Origin: Methyloversatilis sp. XJ19-49
GTDB lineage: Bacteria; Pseudomonadota; Gammaproteobacteria; Burkholderiales; Rhodocyclaceae
Assembly (NCBI RefSeq): GCF_024580145.1
Contig: NZ_JANINI010000006.1
Coordinates: forward strand, 170,840-234,839
Direction: 5' to 3'
DNA: 64,000 nucleotides
Positions within the stretch are counted from its first letter, which is position 1, and each line of letters opens with the position of its first letter. Below the pieces are notes generated by a model. It was not told the DNA's origin, searched no databases, and saw only the letters and a list, made by a program, of their open reading frames with translations. Made by a program: the position numbers and the translations under genes. Shown here in pieces: positions 18,547 through 27,886 of the stretch.

Positions 18547-19035
18547 TCACTGGCCGCCCGGGTTGCCCGCATCGTTGCTGCACATCGCCCGCACTGCGGC
18601 CTGCAGTTCGTCCGGGCTGACGTCGCTCAGGTGGGTGGCGACCGACCACTCGTGCCCGAACGGGTCTTTCAGCTTGCCGTAACGGTCGCCCCAGAACGCA
18701 TCGTCGACCGGCATGGTGACGGTTGCACCGGCCGCCACTGCGCGGGCGACGACGGCGTCCACGTCGGCGACCTGCAGGTGCAGCGTGACCGGCGAGCCCC
18801 CCAGGTGCGTCGGGTCGAACAGGCCGCAGCCGGCAAAGGCATCGACCAGCATGACCGTTGAATCGCCGATGCGGATCGTGGCATGGATGATGTTGCCCTG
18901 CGGCGCGGCGAGGCGCATCCGTTCCTCTGCGCCGAAAGCGGACCGGTAGAAAGCGATGGCCGCGGCAGCGTCGGCGCAGACCAGATGCGGGGTGACGGTG
19001 TGCATGCCGTCGGGGATGGGCTTGACGTGGGACAT
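18547..19035 (-). CDS. VOC-family (PhnB/glyoxalase-like) protein
   Basis: A 162-residue vicinal-oxygen-chelate protein of the PhnB-like group. Two beta-alpha-beta-beta-beta halves are visible: VTPHLVCADAAAAIAFYRSAFGAEE and PVTLHLQVADVDAVVARAVAAGATV, ending WGDRYGKLKDPFGHEWSVATH. VOC and YCII genes often travel together in ECF41/ECF42 regulons, and this one heads the cluster. AGGAGAACC precedes the ATG. Its substrate is unknown. Confidence 0.87.
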   Translation of the reverse strand: MSHVKPIPDGMHTVTPHLVCADAAAAIAFYRSAFGAEERMRLAAPQGNIIHATIRIGDSTVMLVDAFAGCGLFDPTHLGGSPVTLHLQVADVDAVVARAVAAGATVTMPVDDAFWGDRYGKLKDPFGHEWSVATHLSDVSPDELQAAVRAMCSNDAGNPGGQ

Positions 19036-19172
19036 GGTCGGGTTCTCCTGGGCAGGTGTCGGGCGCCCCGAAAGCGGGCGCTGCACCCTGACGACGAAGC
19101 AGGCCTCGCCGGATCGACACGATGCGCCCGCATTTTCCGGCAAACGTCGGTCTGCCCGGCGCGGATCCCTGT

Positions 19173-21221
19173 TCAGCCCCGACGGTCCGGTGTCGGGAAC
19201 AGCGCCTGGCCCATCGGCTGATAGCGCTGGGTACAGTTGCGACCGCGGGCCTTGGCCTGATACATCGCCTCGTCGGCACGCTGAAGCAGCGGTTCGGCCT
19301 CGTCCGCGTCGTCCGGGAATGTGGCGATGCCGATGCTTGCAGTGACCATGGCGTGCTGGTCCGCATCGATCGAAAAGGGGCGGGCAAGCTCTGTCAACAC
19401 GCGTCCGATCACCGCTTCATATTCATCCACATCATCCATGTCGGTCAGCATGAGCACGAATTCGTCGCCGCCCAGTCGGCAAACCGTATCGTTCGTGCGC
19501 ACGCAGCCCAGCAGCCGCTTGGCGACCTGCTGCAGCAGGCGGTCGCCTGCTGCGTGCCCCCAACGGTCATTGACCGGTTTGAAGCCATCCAGATCGAGGT
19601 AGCACAGGATCAACGGCCGACGCGTGCGCCGCGCCTGGCTGATGGCCTGTACCAGGCGGTCGTTCAGCAGCCGGCGATTGGGCAGGCTGGTCAGGTCGTC
19701 GTGCAGCGAAAGGTATTCAGAGTTTTCCTGCGATTTCCGCAGCCGCGTGATGTCGGCGAAGATCCACAGCCACTCGTCATGGTTGGCCGACATGCGGGTC
19801 CCGCTGGCATCGATCCAGATGCGCCCGCCGTCCTTGCGCACCAATTCGAACTGCAGGCGGAATACGTCGCCCGTGCCCGCCTTGGAATACACCTGATGAC
19901 CGAGCACATCGAAAGCCTCGTCGTCGGCATACAGCTGTCGCGTATTCCGGCCGGTCAGCTCACCGGTCGCATAGCCGAAGATGCGGTGCGTCGCCCGGTT
20001 GGCCCAGATGATGCGCCGGTCGCGCAGCTTCACGATGCCGACCAGATCGTTGTCGAGCATCGCATCCTGCTCGCGCGCCAGCTGGCGCAGTGCCTGTCGC
20101 GCCTCGCTCAGTTCGGTGATGTCGAACATGACCGACCGGCTCATCAGGAATTGTCCGTCGGATCCGGTTACGGCAGTGGCACTGACGCTGACACGGCGCA
20201 GATCGCCGCCGAGGCTGACGATGTCGAAATCCAGATTGCTGACCGAGCCCTCGGTCTTGAACTTCTGGAACGTTTCGGCGAAAACCGCCTTGCCTTCCGG
20301 GGTCAGCACGTCGGGCAGCTTCAGTTTGCCGATGACGTCGTCGCGTGTGCGGCCGAGCCAGTTCAGCCCGGTGTCGTTCATGCGCAGGATGGTGCCGTCG
20401 CCCGACAATGAGTAATAGGCACACGGCGCGTATTCGTACAGGTCGCGCAATTCGTTCAATGACTCGGCGAGCCGGGCTTCGAGGCGTTTGCGTTCTGTGA
20501 TGTCGCGCCCCACGCTCTGCACCTCCAGCCGCGCGCCGTCGTCATCGAAAAAGGCGTGGTTGGCGAACTGCGCCCAATGCACGCTGCCGTCGGCGACGAA
20601 TACCCGGTTTTCGATGACCACCACCGGGTTGTCCGGCGACAGGCGGGCCAGTTCGCGTTCGATGTGCGGCAGGTCTTCGGGAACCACACGCGGGTGCCAT
20701 TTGCCGCGCAAGATGTCGTCCGATGACGCGCCGAAGTAGCGGCAGTAGGCGTCATTGACATAGACCACCTGACCGTCCGCCCTGAAGCGGCAGATGAAGT
20801 CTGTCTGGTCCTCGACGATGGCCTGATAACGGCCTTCGTTCAGCGCAAGCGCGTCCAGCGTCCTGCGGGTCGCCGCACTCGCCGACTGCAGCTTGACCAC
20901 GACCAGGCCGATCAGCGCACTGGTCACCGAAAACACCAGCAGCGACACGACGCCGTTCGGTGTGAGATCGAGACTTGAGTAGGGCTGCGAGAAGAAATAG
21001 ACGCCGGCGATTCCGCTGAGCACCACATTCAGCACGCCCGGCCCCGGGCCGCACAGGTAGAAGGCGACGACGACGCCCCAGTAGAACGTCAGATACACCA
21101 GCCCTGCGTCGACCGGCAGCAGTACGAAACGCAGCATCGTGGCCAGCGCGACAAAGGCCATCGACAGCAGCATGCGCGCAGTGAGCGGCAGGCGCGTATG
21201 CAGGCTGTCAAGGGCGGGCAT
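19173..21221 (-). CDS. Membrane PAS-PAS-PAS-GGDEF diguanylate cyclase
   Basis: Predicted c-di-GMP synthase of 682 residues (an alternative start at 21290 adds 23). About four N-terminal transmembrane helices of a DUF4118/MASE-like sensor (ARMLLSMAFVALATMLRF...ALIGLVVVKLQ) are followed by three PAS domains (near residues 125-240, 255-375 and 385-500) and GGDEF. The active motif is RLGGDEF, and RTND five residues before it is an intact RxxD inhibitory site. There is no EAL domain. The likely role is a membrane sensor that raises c-di-GMP; its signal is unknown. Confidence 0.9.
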   Translation of the reverse strand: MPALDSLHTRLPLTARMLLSMAFVALATMLRFVLLPVDAGLVYLTFYWGVVVAFYLCGPGPGVLNVVLSGIAGVYFFSQPYSSLDLTPNGVVSLLVFSVTSALIGLVVVKLQSASAATRRTLDALALNEGRYQAIVEDQTDFICRFRADGQVVYVNDAYCRYFGASSDDILRGKWHPRVVPEDLPHIERELARLSPDNPVVVIENRVFVADGSVHWAQFANHAFFDDDGARLEVQSVGRDITERKRLEARLAESLNELRDLYEYAPCAYYSLSGDGTILRMNDTGLNWLGRTRDDVIGKLKLPDVLTPEGKAVFAETFQKFKTEGSVSNLDFDIVSLGGDLRRVSVSATAVTGSDGQFLMSRSVMFDITELSEARQALRQLAREQDAMLDNDLVGIVKLRDRRIIWANRATHRIFGYATGELTGRNTRQLYADDEAFDVLGHQVYSKAGTGDVFRLQFELVRKDGGRIWIDASGTRMSANHDEWLWIFADITRLRKSQENSEYLSLHDDLTSLPNRRLLNDRLVQAISQARRTRRPLILCYLDLDGFKPVNDRWGHAAGDRLLQQVAKRLLGCVRTNDTVCRLGGDEFVLMLTDMDDVDEYEAVIGRVLTELARPFSIDADQHAMVTASIGIATFPDDADEAEPLLQRADEAMYQAKARGRNCTQRYQPMGQALFPTPDRRG

Positions 21222-21441
21222 CGGATTCGGGGCGGGCAAAAGATAGGGGGCCAATTGACATGATGCCAAGCTGTGCGGGCTTGTGCACATCGTTCAAGGC
21301 TTGAAGACATCAAATTGTGCTTCCTGCGCAACGCCCTTCACGGGTTCGGCGCCGGTGTCGGCACAGGTGTCGAAGGGCGGCGACCGGACGGGATGGATGG
21401 CGTCGCCGCATATATATACGCGCACGACGGAGCGGCGGCCT

Positions 21442-21523
21442 GTGGGAGCGGCGGCCTCGCCGCGATAAGTGCAGCGATGGCCTCATTGCAGAGTGCGTAT
21501 CGCGGCGAGGCCGCCGCTCCCAC
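21442..21523. repeat. REP-like element 4 (inverted pair)
   Basis: One GTGGGAGCGGCGGCCTCGCC copy at 21442-21466 faces its exact reverse complement at 21499-21523, with a short spacer. It is the same element as in the other three arrays. Confidence 0.9.
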
Positions 21524-21618
21524 AGGCAAGTGCCCAAACAGGCAAGTGCCCAAACAGGCAAGTGCCCAAACAGGCAAGTGCCCAAACAGGCAAGTGCCCA
21601 AACAAGCAGTGCCCCAAA
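21523..21618. repeat. 16-bp tandem repeat, five perfect copies and one degenerate
   Basis: The unit CAGGCAAGTGCCCAAA repeats at 21523, 21539, 21555, 21571 and 21587, then CAAGCAGTGCCCCAAA. It abuts the REP pair. There are no spacers, so it is not a CRISPR. It is a likely slippage-prone minisatellite, about 60 bp upstream of the groESL promoter. Confidence 0.9.
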
Positions 21619-21664
21619 AAGCGGCGCTACCACAAGCGCTCTGCGGCGCCGTTCGCGATCAGGA

Positions 21665-21694
21665 CTTGAAATTGCAACACCCAGCCCCTATCAT
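21665..21694 (+). promoter_or_regulatory. groESL promoter (sigma-70-like, heat-shock-like features)
   Basis: TTGAAA (21666-21671) and TATCAT (21689-21694) are 17 bp apart, a near-ideal housekeeping promoter. The same stretch also reads CTTGAAA...CCCCTAT, close to the sigma-32 heat-shock consensus. Transcription would begin inside the CIRCE element that follows. Confidence 0.75.
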
Positions 21695-21720
21695 TAGCAC
21701 TCGTTAGCAGTGAGTGCTAA
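21694..21720. promoter_or_regulatory. CIRCE operator (HrcA binding site)
   Basis: Perfect inverted repeat TTAGCACTC-N9-GAGTGCTAA, the CIRCE consensus. HrcA bound here would block groESL transcription at normal temperature. The hrcA gene is not in the window. Confidence 0.97.
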
Positions 21721-21801
21721 CAAAGCGGTGCGCAAGGCGCGCCGCCCGGATATCGACCATCTCGCGACCTTGTCGCGATTTATTTTTCAAGGAGTCATTG
21801 C

Positions 21802-22092
21802 ATGAAAATCCGTCCGTTGCACGACCGTGTGCTGGTCAAGCGTCTGGAAGAAGAGCGCAAGACCGCCTCGGGCATCGTGATTCCCGATGCCGCTGCAGAG
21901 AAGCCGGATCAGGGCGAAATCATCGCCGTCGGCGCAGGCAAGATTCTCGAAGACGGCAAGATCCGCCCGCTGGCAGTCAAGGCAGGCGACCGCGTGTTGT
22001 TCGGCAAGTACTCGGGCCAGACCGTCAAGGTCGATGGCGAGGAACTGCTGGTCATGCGCGAAGAAGACATCATGGGCGTGGTCGAGGCCTGA
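21802..22092 (+). CDS. groES: Co-chaperonin GroES
   Basis: Heptameric lid of the GroEL folding chamber; 96 residues ([18 protein letters not shown]... to DIMGVVEA), full length and typical. The mobile loop ([21 protein letters not shown]) is intact. AAGGAG precedes the ATG. First gene of a groESL operon under CIRCE control. Confidence 0.98.
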   Translation: MKIRPLHDRVLVKRLEEERKTASGIVIPDAAAEKPDQGEIIAVGAGKILEDGKIRPLAVKAGDRVLFGKYSGQTVKVDGEELLVMREEDIMGVVEA

Positions 22093-22110
22093 GCGCTTCC
22101 TGCAACCTGA

Positions 22111-23784
<1,674 letters not shown>

Positions 23785-23831
23785 TGTCCGACGCGGCCAC
23801 CGCAAGGTGGCTGCACCCGGTCACCCGATCC

Positions 23832-23859
23832 GAAAAAACCCGCGCGAGCGGGTTTTTTC
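23832..23859 (+). terminator. Rho-independent terminator of groESL
   Basis: AAAAAACCCGC-GCGA-GCGGGTTTTTT is a perfect hairpin with a T-run, 48 bp after the groEL stop. Confidence 0.93.
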
Positions 23860-24129
23860 GTTAACAATCACTGTGCGGCAGGTGTGCGAACTGCAACATC
23901 GGTCCGGATGACCGGCCGGGCCGGGCACACCTTCACGGGAACGACGGCACGCGTCGCAGGAAAACGGAAACAAAAGCCGCAGGAAAAGCGGATCGAAGGA
24001 TGCAGGAAAGAAAAGGTGGCGGAGGATGCCCCGTGCAGGGAAATGGGGCACCCTCCGGAGCGGGTGCCGGCGTGCCGGCTGCGCCCCCGAAGACCAAAAG
24101 ACGGAGAACTGCAGAATATTCAGGTGGGC
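23860..24129. other. Intergenic, nothing recognised
   Basis: Purine-rich plus-strand sequence with many AGGAAA/GGAAAC runs but no supported gene or RNA. It separates groESL from the two-component operon. Confidence 0.5.
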
Positions 24130-24145
24130 TTACATCTGCCTTACA
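24130..24145 (+). promoter_or_regulatory. TTACA-N6-TTACA direct repeat, candidate response-regulator box
   Basis: TTACA at 24130-24134 and again at 24141-24145, 11 bp apart, 61 bp before the response-regulator ATG. OmpR-family dimers bind such half-sites on one DNA face, so this may be the operon's autoregulatory site. Inference from spacing only. Confidence 0.45.
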
Positions 24146-24205
24146 CTTGAATGACGAATGCAGTCACGCGCTCATCGAGGAGGCGGCCGCGAGGCCGCAA
24201 GCGAC

Positions 24206-24880
24206 ATGCACATACTGCTTGCAGAAGACGATCCGGTCATTTCCGACGCCGTGGTGCGGGCGCTCAAGCGCGCCGGCTATGCGGTGGACAGCGTGGCCAG
24301 TGGCAGTGAAGCCGACGCCGTGCTGCACGGTCAGGGCTTCGACCTCGCCATCATCGATCTCGGCCTGCCGCGCCTGTCCGGCATCGAGGTGATCAAGCGC
24401 ATGCGTGCGCGCAAGTGCACCGTGCCCATCCTGATCCTCACGGCGCAGGACGGCATCGATGACCGCGTGCGCGGACTCGACGCCGGCGCCGACGACTACA
24501 TGTGCAAGCCGTTCGCGCTGCCCGAACTCGAAGCGCGCGTGCGCGCGCTGACCCGGCGCGGTACCGGCATGCCGACGCGCATCGAGGTCGGCCCGCTGGC
24601 CTACGATCAGGCCGACCACGTCGCCAGCGTCAACGGGCAGGCCATCGAGCTGTCGGCGCGCGAAACGGCGCTGCTTGAGGTGCTGCTGCTGCGCGCCGGC
24701 CGGCTGGTGAACAAGGAACAGCTCGTCGATCACCTGTGCGGCTGGGGCGAAGAGGTCAGCAACAACGCCATCGAGGTGTACATCCATCGGCTGCGCAAGA
24801 AGATCGAACACAGCGGCCTGCGCATCGTGACGTTGCGCGGCCTCGGCTACTGCCTGGAACGTCCGGATGCCGTCGCGTGA
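24206..24880 (+). CDS. OmpR-family response regulator (TctD/QseB-like)
   Basis: DNA-binding response regulator, 224 residues. The receiver has D7/D8, phosphoacceptor D51 (in IIDLGLP), T79 and K101 (in YMCKPF). The C-terminal winged helix has SARETALLEVLLLRAGRLVNKEQL and NAIEVYIHRLRKKIE. The start at 24206 (MHILLAEDD) is chosen because the receiver fold begins there; the frame opens 16 codons earlier. It overlaps the histidine kinase gene by 14 nt. Confidence 0.93.
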   Translation: MHILLAEDDPVISDAVVRALKRAGYAVDSVASGSEADAVLHGQGFDLAIIDLGLPRLSGIEVIKRMRARKCTVPILILTAQDGIDDRVRGLDAGADDYMCKPFALPELEARVRALTRRGTGMPTRIEVGPLAYDQADHVASVNGQAIELSARETALLEVLLLRAGRLVNKEQLVDHLCGWGEEVSNNAIEVYIHRLRKKIEHSGLRIVTLRGLGYCLERPDAVA

Positions 24881-26381
24881 AAAGCTGAGGCAGCGCCGCA
24901 ACAAGGCCGACGAGAGGGCGGCCGGCGAACACAACTCGCTGTTCGGCGAAATCCTCGACTGGATGCTCGCGCCGCTGATGTTCGTGTGGCCGATCAGCAT
25001 CGCCATCATCCACAACGTGGCCGACGACATCGCCCACGCGCCTTACGACAAGGCGCTCGGCGACAGCGTCTATGAACTGAGCCGCCAGGTGCGCTCGACG
25101 CCGGTCGGCGCCGCGCTGGTCAAGCCGCCGCAGATGCGCGACCTGTTCCACATCGACGGCGAAGACATCATCTACTACCAGGTGCTCGACGGCAGCGGCC
25201 GCCTGCTGGCGGGCGACGCCGAAATTCCCGACGTGCCGCAGGACCTGCAGTGGAAAGCCGGCGAGCTGTACTTCCGCGAAGGCCGCGTGAACAACGAAGA
25301 CGTGCGCATCGCCTACATGTTCCAGCCGGTCACCACCATTCCGGATTCCTACGTGACGGTGCAGGTCGCCGAAACGCTGAACAAGCGCGAGGCGCTGACC
25401 TCGCGCATCCTGTCCGGCGTGCTGCTGCCGCAGTTCGTCATCATTCCGATCGCCGTGGTGCTGGTGTATTTCGGTCTGGCGCGCGGTCTGCGCCCCCTGA
25501 ACCGGCTGCAGCGCACGATCGAAAAGCGCCGCCCGACCGACCTGTCGCCGATCGAAGTCCGGCGCGCGCCCGAAGAACTGCGGCCGCTGATCAGTGCGCT
25601 CAACGACATGATGCTGCGGCTCGAACTGAATCTGGCGGCGCAGCGACGCTTCATCGCCGACGCCGCGCACCAGATGCGCACTCCGCTGACCGGCCTCAAG
25701 AGCCAGGCCGAACTGGCGCTGCTGGAAAACGACCCGGCGCAGATCCGCGCCTGCATGGAGCAGATCTTCGTCAGCGCCACCAGCTCGGCCCACCTGATCA
25801 ACCAGCTGCTCGCGCTGGCGCGCGCCGAATCCAGTACCGAAAAGGTGCATGTGGTCGAGCGGCTGGAACTGAACGGTCTGGTGGAGCGGCTGGTGGCCGA
25901 CTGGGTGCCTGCCGCCCGACTGCGCCGCATCGACATCGGCTTCGAGCGCGCCCACGTGCCGCTGCATGTCGACGGCAATCCGGTGCTGCTGAACGAAATG
26001 TTCAAGAACCTGATCGACAACGCCATCAAGTACACGCCGATCGGCGGCATGGTCACCGTGCGTCTGCGCGCCGACATCCGCGCGCTGTTCGAAGTCGAGG
26101 ATTCCGGCCCCGGCGTGCCGGCCGAAGACCGCCAGCGCGTATTCGAGCGCTTCTACCGCGTGCTCGGCACACAGGTCGAAGGCTCCGGCCTCGGCCTGCC
26201 CATCGTGCGCGAAATCGCCGAACTGCACCGCGCCGACGTCGAACTGCTCGACGCGCGCAGCGAGTCCGGCCTGCTGGTGCGCGTGTCCTTCCCGCGCGTC
26301 ATGCCTGAAGCGGAAGCGCCGCGCGACGACGACGCACCGAGCTGGCACGCCGCCCCCGCAGGTGCCGGACGCCCGGCATGA
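24867..26381 (+). CDS. Sensor histidine kinase (TctE/QseC-like)
   Basis: Membrane kinase of 504 residues partnering the upstream regulator. Transmembrane helices are near residues 33-50 and 183-204 around a periplasmic 2CSK_N-type sensor (DDIAHAPYDKALGDSVYELSRQVR...). A HAMP-like linker and the H-box FIADAAHQMRTPL (H268) follow, then the N-box NLIDNAIKYTP and G-boxes DSGPGVP and GSGLGLPIV. TctE-type kinases usually sense carboxylates; the signal here is unknown. The next gene overlaps it by 4 nt. Confidence 0.93.
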   Translation: MPSREKLRQRRNKADERAAGEHNSLFGEILDWMLAPLMFVWPISIAIIHNVADDIAHAPYDKALGDSVYELSRQVRSTPVGAALVKPPQMRDLFHIDGEDIIYYQVLDGSGRLLAGDAEIPDVPQDLQWKAGELYFREGRVNNEDVRIAYMFQPVTTIPDSYVTVQVAETLNKREALTSRILSGVLLPQFVIIPIAVVLVYFGLARGLRPLNRLQRTIEKRRPTDLSPIEVRRAPEELRPLISALNDMMLRLELNLAAQRRFIADAAHQMRTPLTGLKSQAELALLENDPAQIRACMEQIFVSATSSAHLINQLLALARAESSTEKVHVVERLELNGLVERLVADWVPAARLRRIDIGFERAHVPLHVDGNPVLLNEMFKNLIDNAIKYTPIGGMVTVRLRADIRALFEVEDSGPGVPAEDRQRVFERFYRVLGTQVEGSGLGLPIVREIAELHRADVELLDARSESGLLVRVSFPRVMPEAEAPRDDDAPSWHAAPAGAGRPA

Positions 26382-26704
26382 GCGCCGGCGCCGATACGCT
26401 CGAACTCGCCCTGCGCGTCGTCGTCGTCCTGAAGGGGCTCAACGAGCTGCTGCTGCTCACCTTCATCGCCCAGGGTGCGCTGTGGCTGCTCGCCGGCAGC
26501 CAGCGCCAGCACAACCTCATCTACAACGCCTTCAACCTGGTCGGCGCGCGCATCCTCGCCATCACCCGCCGCATCACCCCCGCCTTCGTGCCCGACCGCC
26601 ACCTGCCGGCGGTCGCACTGTTCTGGCTGCTGCTCGCCGAACTGCTGCTCATCATCGCCAAGATCAGCCTCGTGCTCGAACTGCAGGCCCGCCCCGCCGC
26701 CTGA
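26378..26704 (+). CDS. Small membrane protein of unknown function
   Basis: A 108-residue protein with two hydrophobic helices (VVVVLKGLNELLLLTFIAQGALWLL and HLPAVALFWLLLAELLLIIAKISLVLEL) and a basic middle (RILAITRRITPAFVPDRH). Its ATG overlaps the kinase stop (ATGA), so it may act with the two-component system. Family not recognised. Confidence 0.75.
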   Translation: MSAGADTLELALRVVVVLKGLNELLLLTFIAQGALWLLAGSQRQHNLIYNAFNLVGARILAITRRITPAFVPDRHLPAVALFWLLLAELLLIIAKISLVLELQARPAA

Positions 26705-26718
26705 ATGCGCCAAACTCT

Positions 26719-26747
26719 TTGACACTGCCTGCTCGACGCATTACCAT
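26719..26747 (+). promoter_or_regulatory. tRNA-Phe promoter
   Basis: TTGACA at 26719-26724 and TACCAT at 26742-26747 with 17-bp spacing, 13 bp before the tRNA. Confidence 0.8.
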
Positions 26748-27136
26748 CGCGGCCTCGCGTGGCCTGGTAGCTCAGTTGGTAGAGCAGCGGATTGAAAATC
26801 CGCGTGTCGGTGGTTCGATTCCGCCCCAGGCCACCACTTATTTGACGGCTCGCCTTGGCGGGCCGTTTCTGTTTCCAGCGCCTGCCTCAGGCTGTCCCAG
26901 AACTGTTTTTCGTCGTCGCTCTTAGCCCGTTCGGCGCTACTCACGGCGATCAGTTCAAGCGGATTTTTCCCCAATAAAACAGCGAGTTGTGCCGCATGGT
27001 AAGGGTCCATGCTGTGCACGTTGTTCCGGTACTGGCTCATCTTCGGCCGAGACCACTTCAGAGCCTTTGCAAGTGCGTAATCGCTCTCGACTCCGAGCTT
27101 CTTCTTCGCCTCATCCAAGTATTCGACTGTGCGCAT
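26741..27136 (-). CDS. Phage repressor-like helix-turn-helix protein running through attL
   Basis: A 131-residue protein. Residues 1-65 are an XRE-like HTH (DEAKKKLGVESDYALAKALKWSRPKMSQYRN...AAQLAVLLGKNPLELI), similar to small phage and plasmid repressors. AAAGGAGATCTCA precedes the ATG. It is divergent from the early phage genes, so it probably controls them. Residues about 100-131 (KWWPGAESNHRHADFQSAALP...) are encoded antisense to tRNA-Phe; this tail comes from the att site and host DNA and would change on excision. Confidence 0.75.
   Translation of the reverse strand: MRTVEYLDEAKKKLGVESDYALAKALKWSRPKMSQYRNNVHSMDPYHAAQLAVLLGKNPLELIAVSSAERAKSDDEKQFWDSLRQALETETARQGEPSNKWWPGAESNHRHADFQSAALPTELPGHARPRW
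26761..26836 (+). tRNA. tRNA-Phe (anticodon GAA)
   Basis: 76-nt cloverleaf: acceptor GGCCTGG pairs with CCAGGCC, the anticodon stem GCGGATT-GAA-AATCCGC gives GAA for phenylalanine, the T-arm contains GGTTCGATTCC, and CCA is encoded. Its 3' part (26788 on) is the integration site of the prophage. Confidence 0.97.
26788..26837 (+). repeat. attL (tRNA-Phe copy of the 50-bp att core)
   Basis: From the anticodon stem (CGGATTGAAAATCCG) through CCACCAC, identical to attR at 39756-39805. Confidence 0.95.
26845..26876 (+). terminator. Hairpin terminator supplied by the phage after tRNA-Phe
   Basis: ACGGCTCGCC-TT-GGCGGGCCGT followed by TTTCTGTTT lies 8 bp after the tRNA. It replaces the host terminator, which integration has displaced to 39812. 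It lies antisense within the repressor gene. Confidence 0.7.
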
Positions 27137-27228
27137 TGAGATCTCCTTTGCTTGAATCTAGGGAGATTAAGACCCCTTGACAAGTTGCGACCGCGAAACT
27201 AGTTTTGTGTTCAGAGTGCTTAACGCAT

Positions 27229-27429
27229 ATGAACATGACAGCCGCGAATTCCTCCACCGCAACGCTTGACCGCATCCAACTAGAAAAGCTGGGCTGCGAA
27301 CTCGCCGATGTGCGCGCCGAACTGGCGATCTGCGGTCATTCTGAATTGGCTCGTTTCCAGCAGTTGGAAGCCGATCTGGTGCGCCGTGTCACTCGCCTTA
27401 AGTCGAAGCTCGCGGAGCTCTCGACGTGA
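27229..27429 (+). CDS. Small coiled-coil phage protein
   Basis: A 66-residue protein with a helical heptad-rich stretch (LDRIQLEKLGCELADVRAELAICGHSELARFQQLEADLVRRVTRLKSKLAEL). First gene rightward from the repressor, overlapping the next by 4 nt. No family recognised; the start could be ATG 27229 or 27235. Confidence 0.6.
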   Translation: MNMTAANSSTATLDRIQLEKLGCELADVRAELAICGHSELARFQQLEADLVRRVTRLKSKLAELST

Positions 27430-27611
27430 CCCACCCCGGCTTCCTCACCGTCATCGAAGACCTCGAGCGCCAGTTGGCGGCGCCGATGCCGCCGTCCATT
27501 CGCCGCTCCAAAGAGCGTCACCGCAAGAAAGAGCTCGACCGCGCCAGGCGCGCCGGCATCACTGCGGACGCCATCCTCGCCGCCCAACGTCGCGGCCGGG
27601 GGCTCAAATGA
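27426..27611 (+). CDS. Small basic phage protein
   Basis: A 61-residue, Arg/Lys-rich protein (RRSKERHRKKELDRARRAGITADAILAAQRRGRGLK). It overlaps both neighbours by 4 nt, so it is part of a tightly coupled early operon. A nucleic-acid-binding role is possible but unproven. Confidence 0.6.
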   Translation: MTHPGFLTVIEDLERQLAAPMPPSIRRSKERHRKKELDRARRAGITADAILAAQRRGRGLK

Positions 27612-27886
27612 TCGTTACCGTTTTCCTGTGGATCTTCATGCGCTGTTACGACTGCGGCTTCCTGTGGCGGGAAGCCTGCTTGTCCACCGGCCGTCGTGAA
27701 GTCCGCCCGGACCTGTCCGGCATCTGCATCGACTGCGGCTCAATCAGCAGTTTCGAGCGCGGGCGCAGCAAGCCGGGACCGCAGGGCACGGCGGCTGCGG
27801 CCGCGCCCCCCCTGACTAACAGGGGAGGGACATCCACCAAGACCCGATCCCGTCACGCGAGGAACCGATATGTTCCGAACTACTGA
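27608..27886 (+). CDS. Small phage protein with two CxxC motifs
   Basis: A 92-residue protein with CYDCGFLW and CIDCGSISS, a four-cysteine zinc-ribbon-like arrangement 28-30 residues apart. ATG at 27608 overlaps the upstream stop (ATGA), and its 3' end overlaps rep by 17 nt. Function unknown; an accessory DNA-binding role is possible. Confidence 0.6.
   Translation: MIVTVFLWIFMRCYDCGFLWREACLSTGRREVRPDLSGICIDCGSISSFERGRSKPGPQGTAAAAAPPLTNRGGTSTKTRSRHARNRYVPNY

Noticed and set aside
21523..21618. Regular repeats resembling a small CRISPR array
   Set aside because: Units are only 16 bp and directly adjacent with no spacers; no cas genes.
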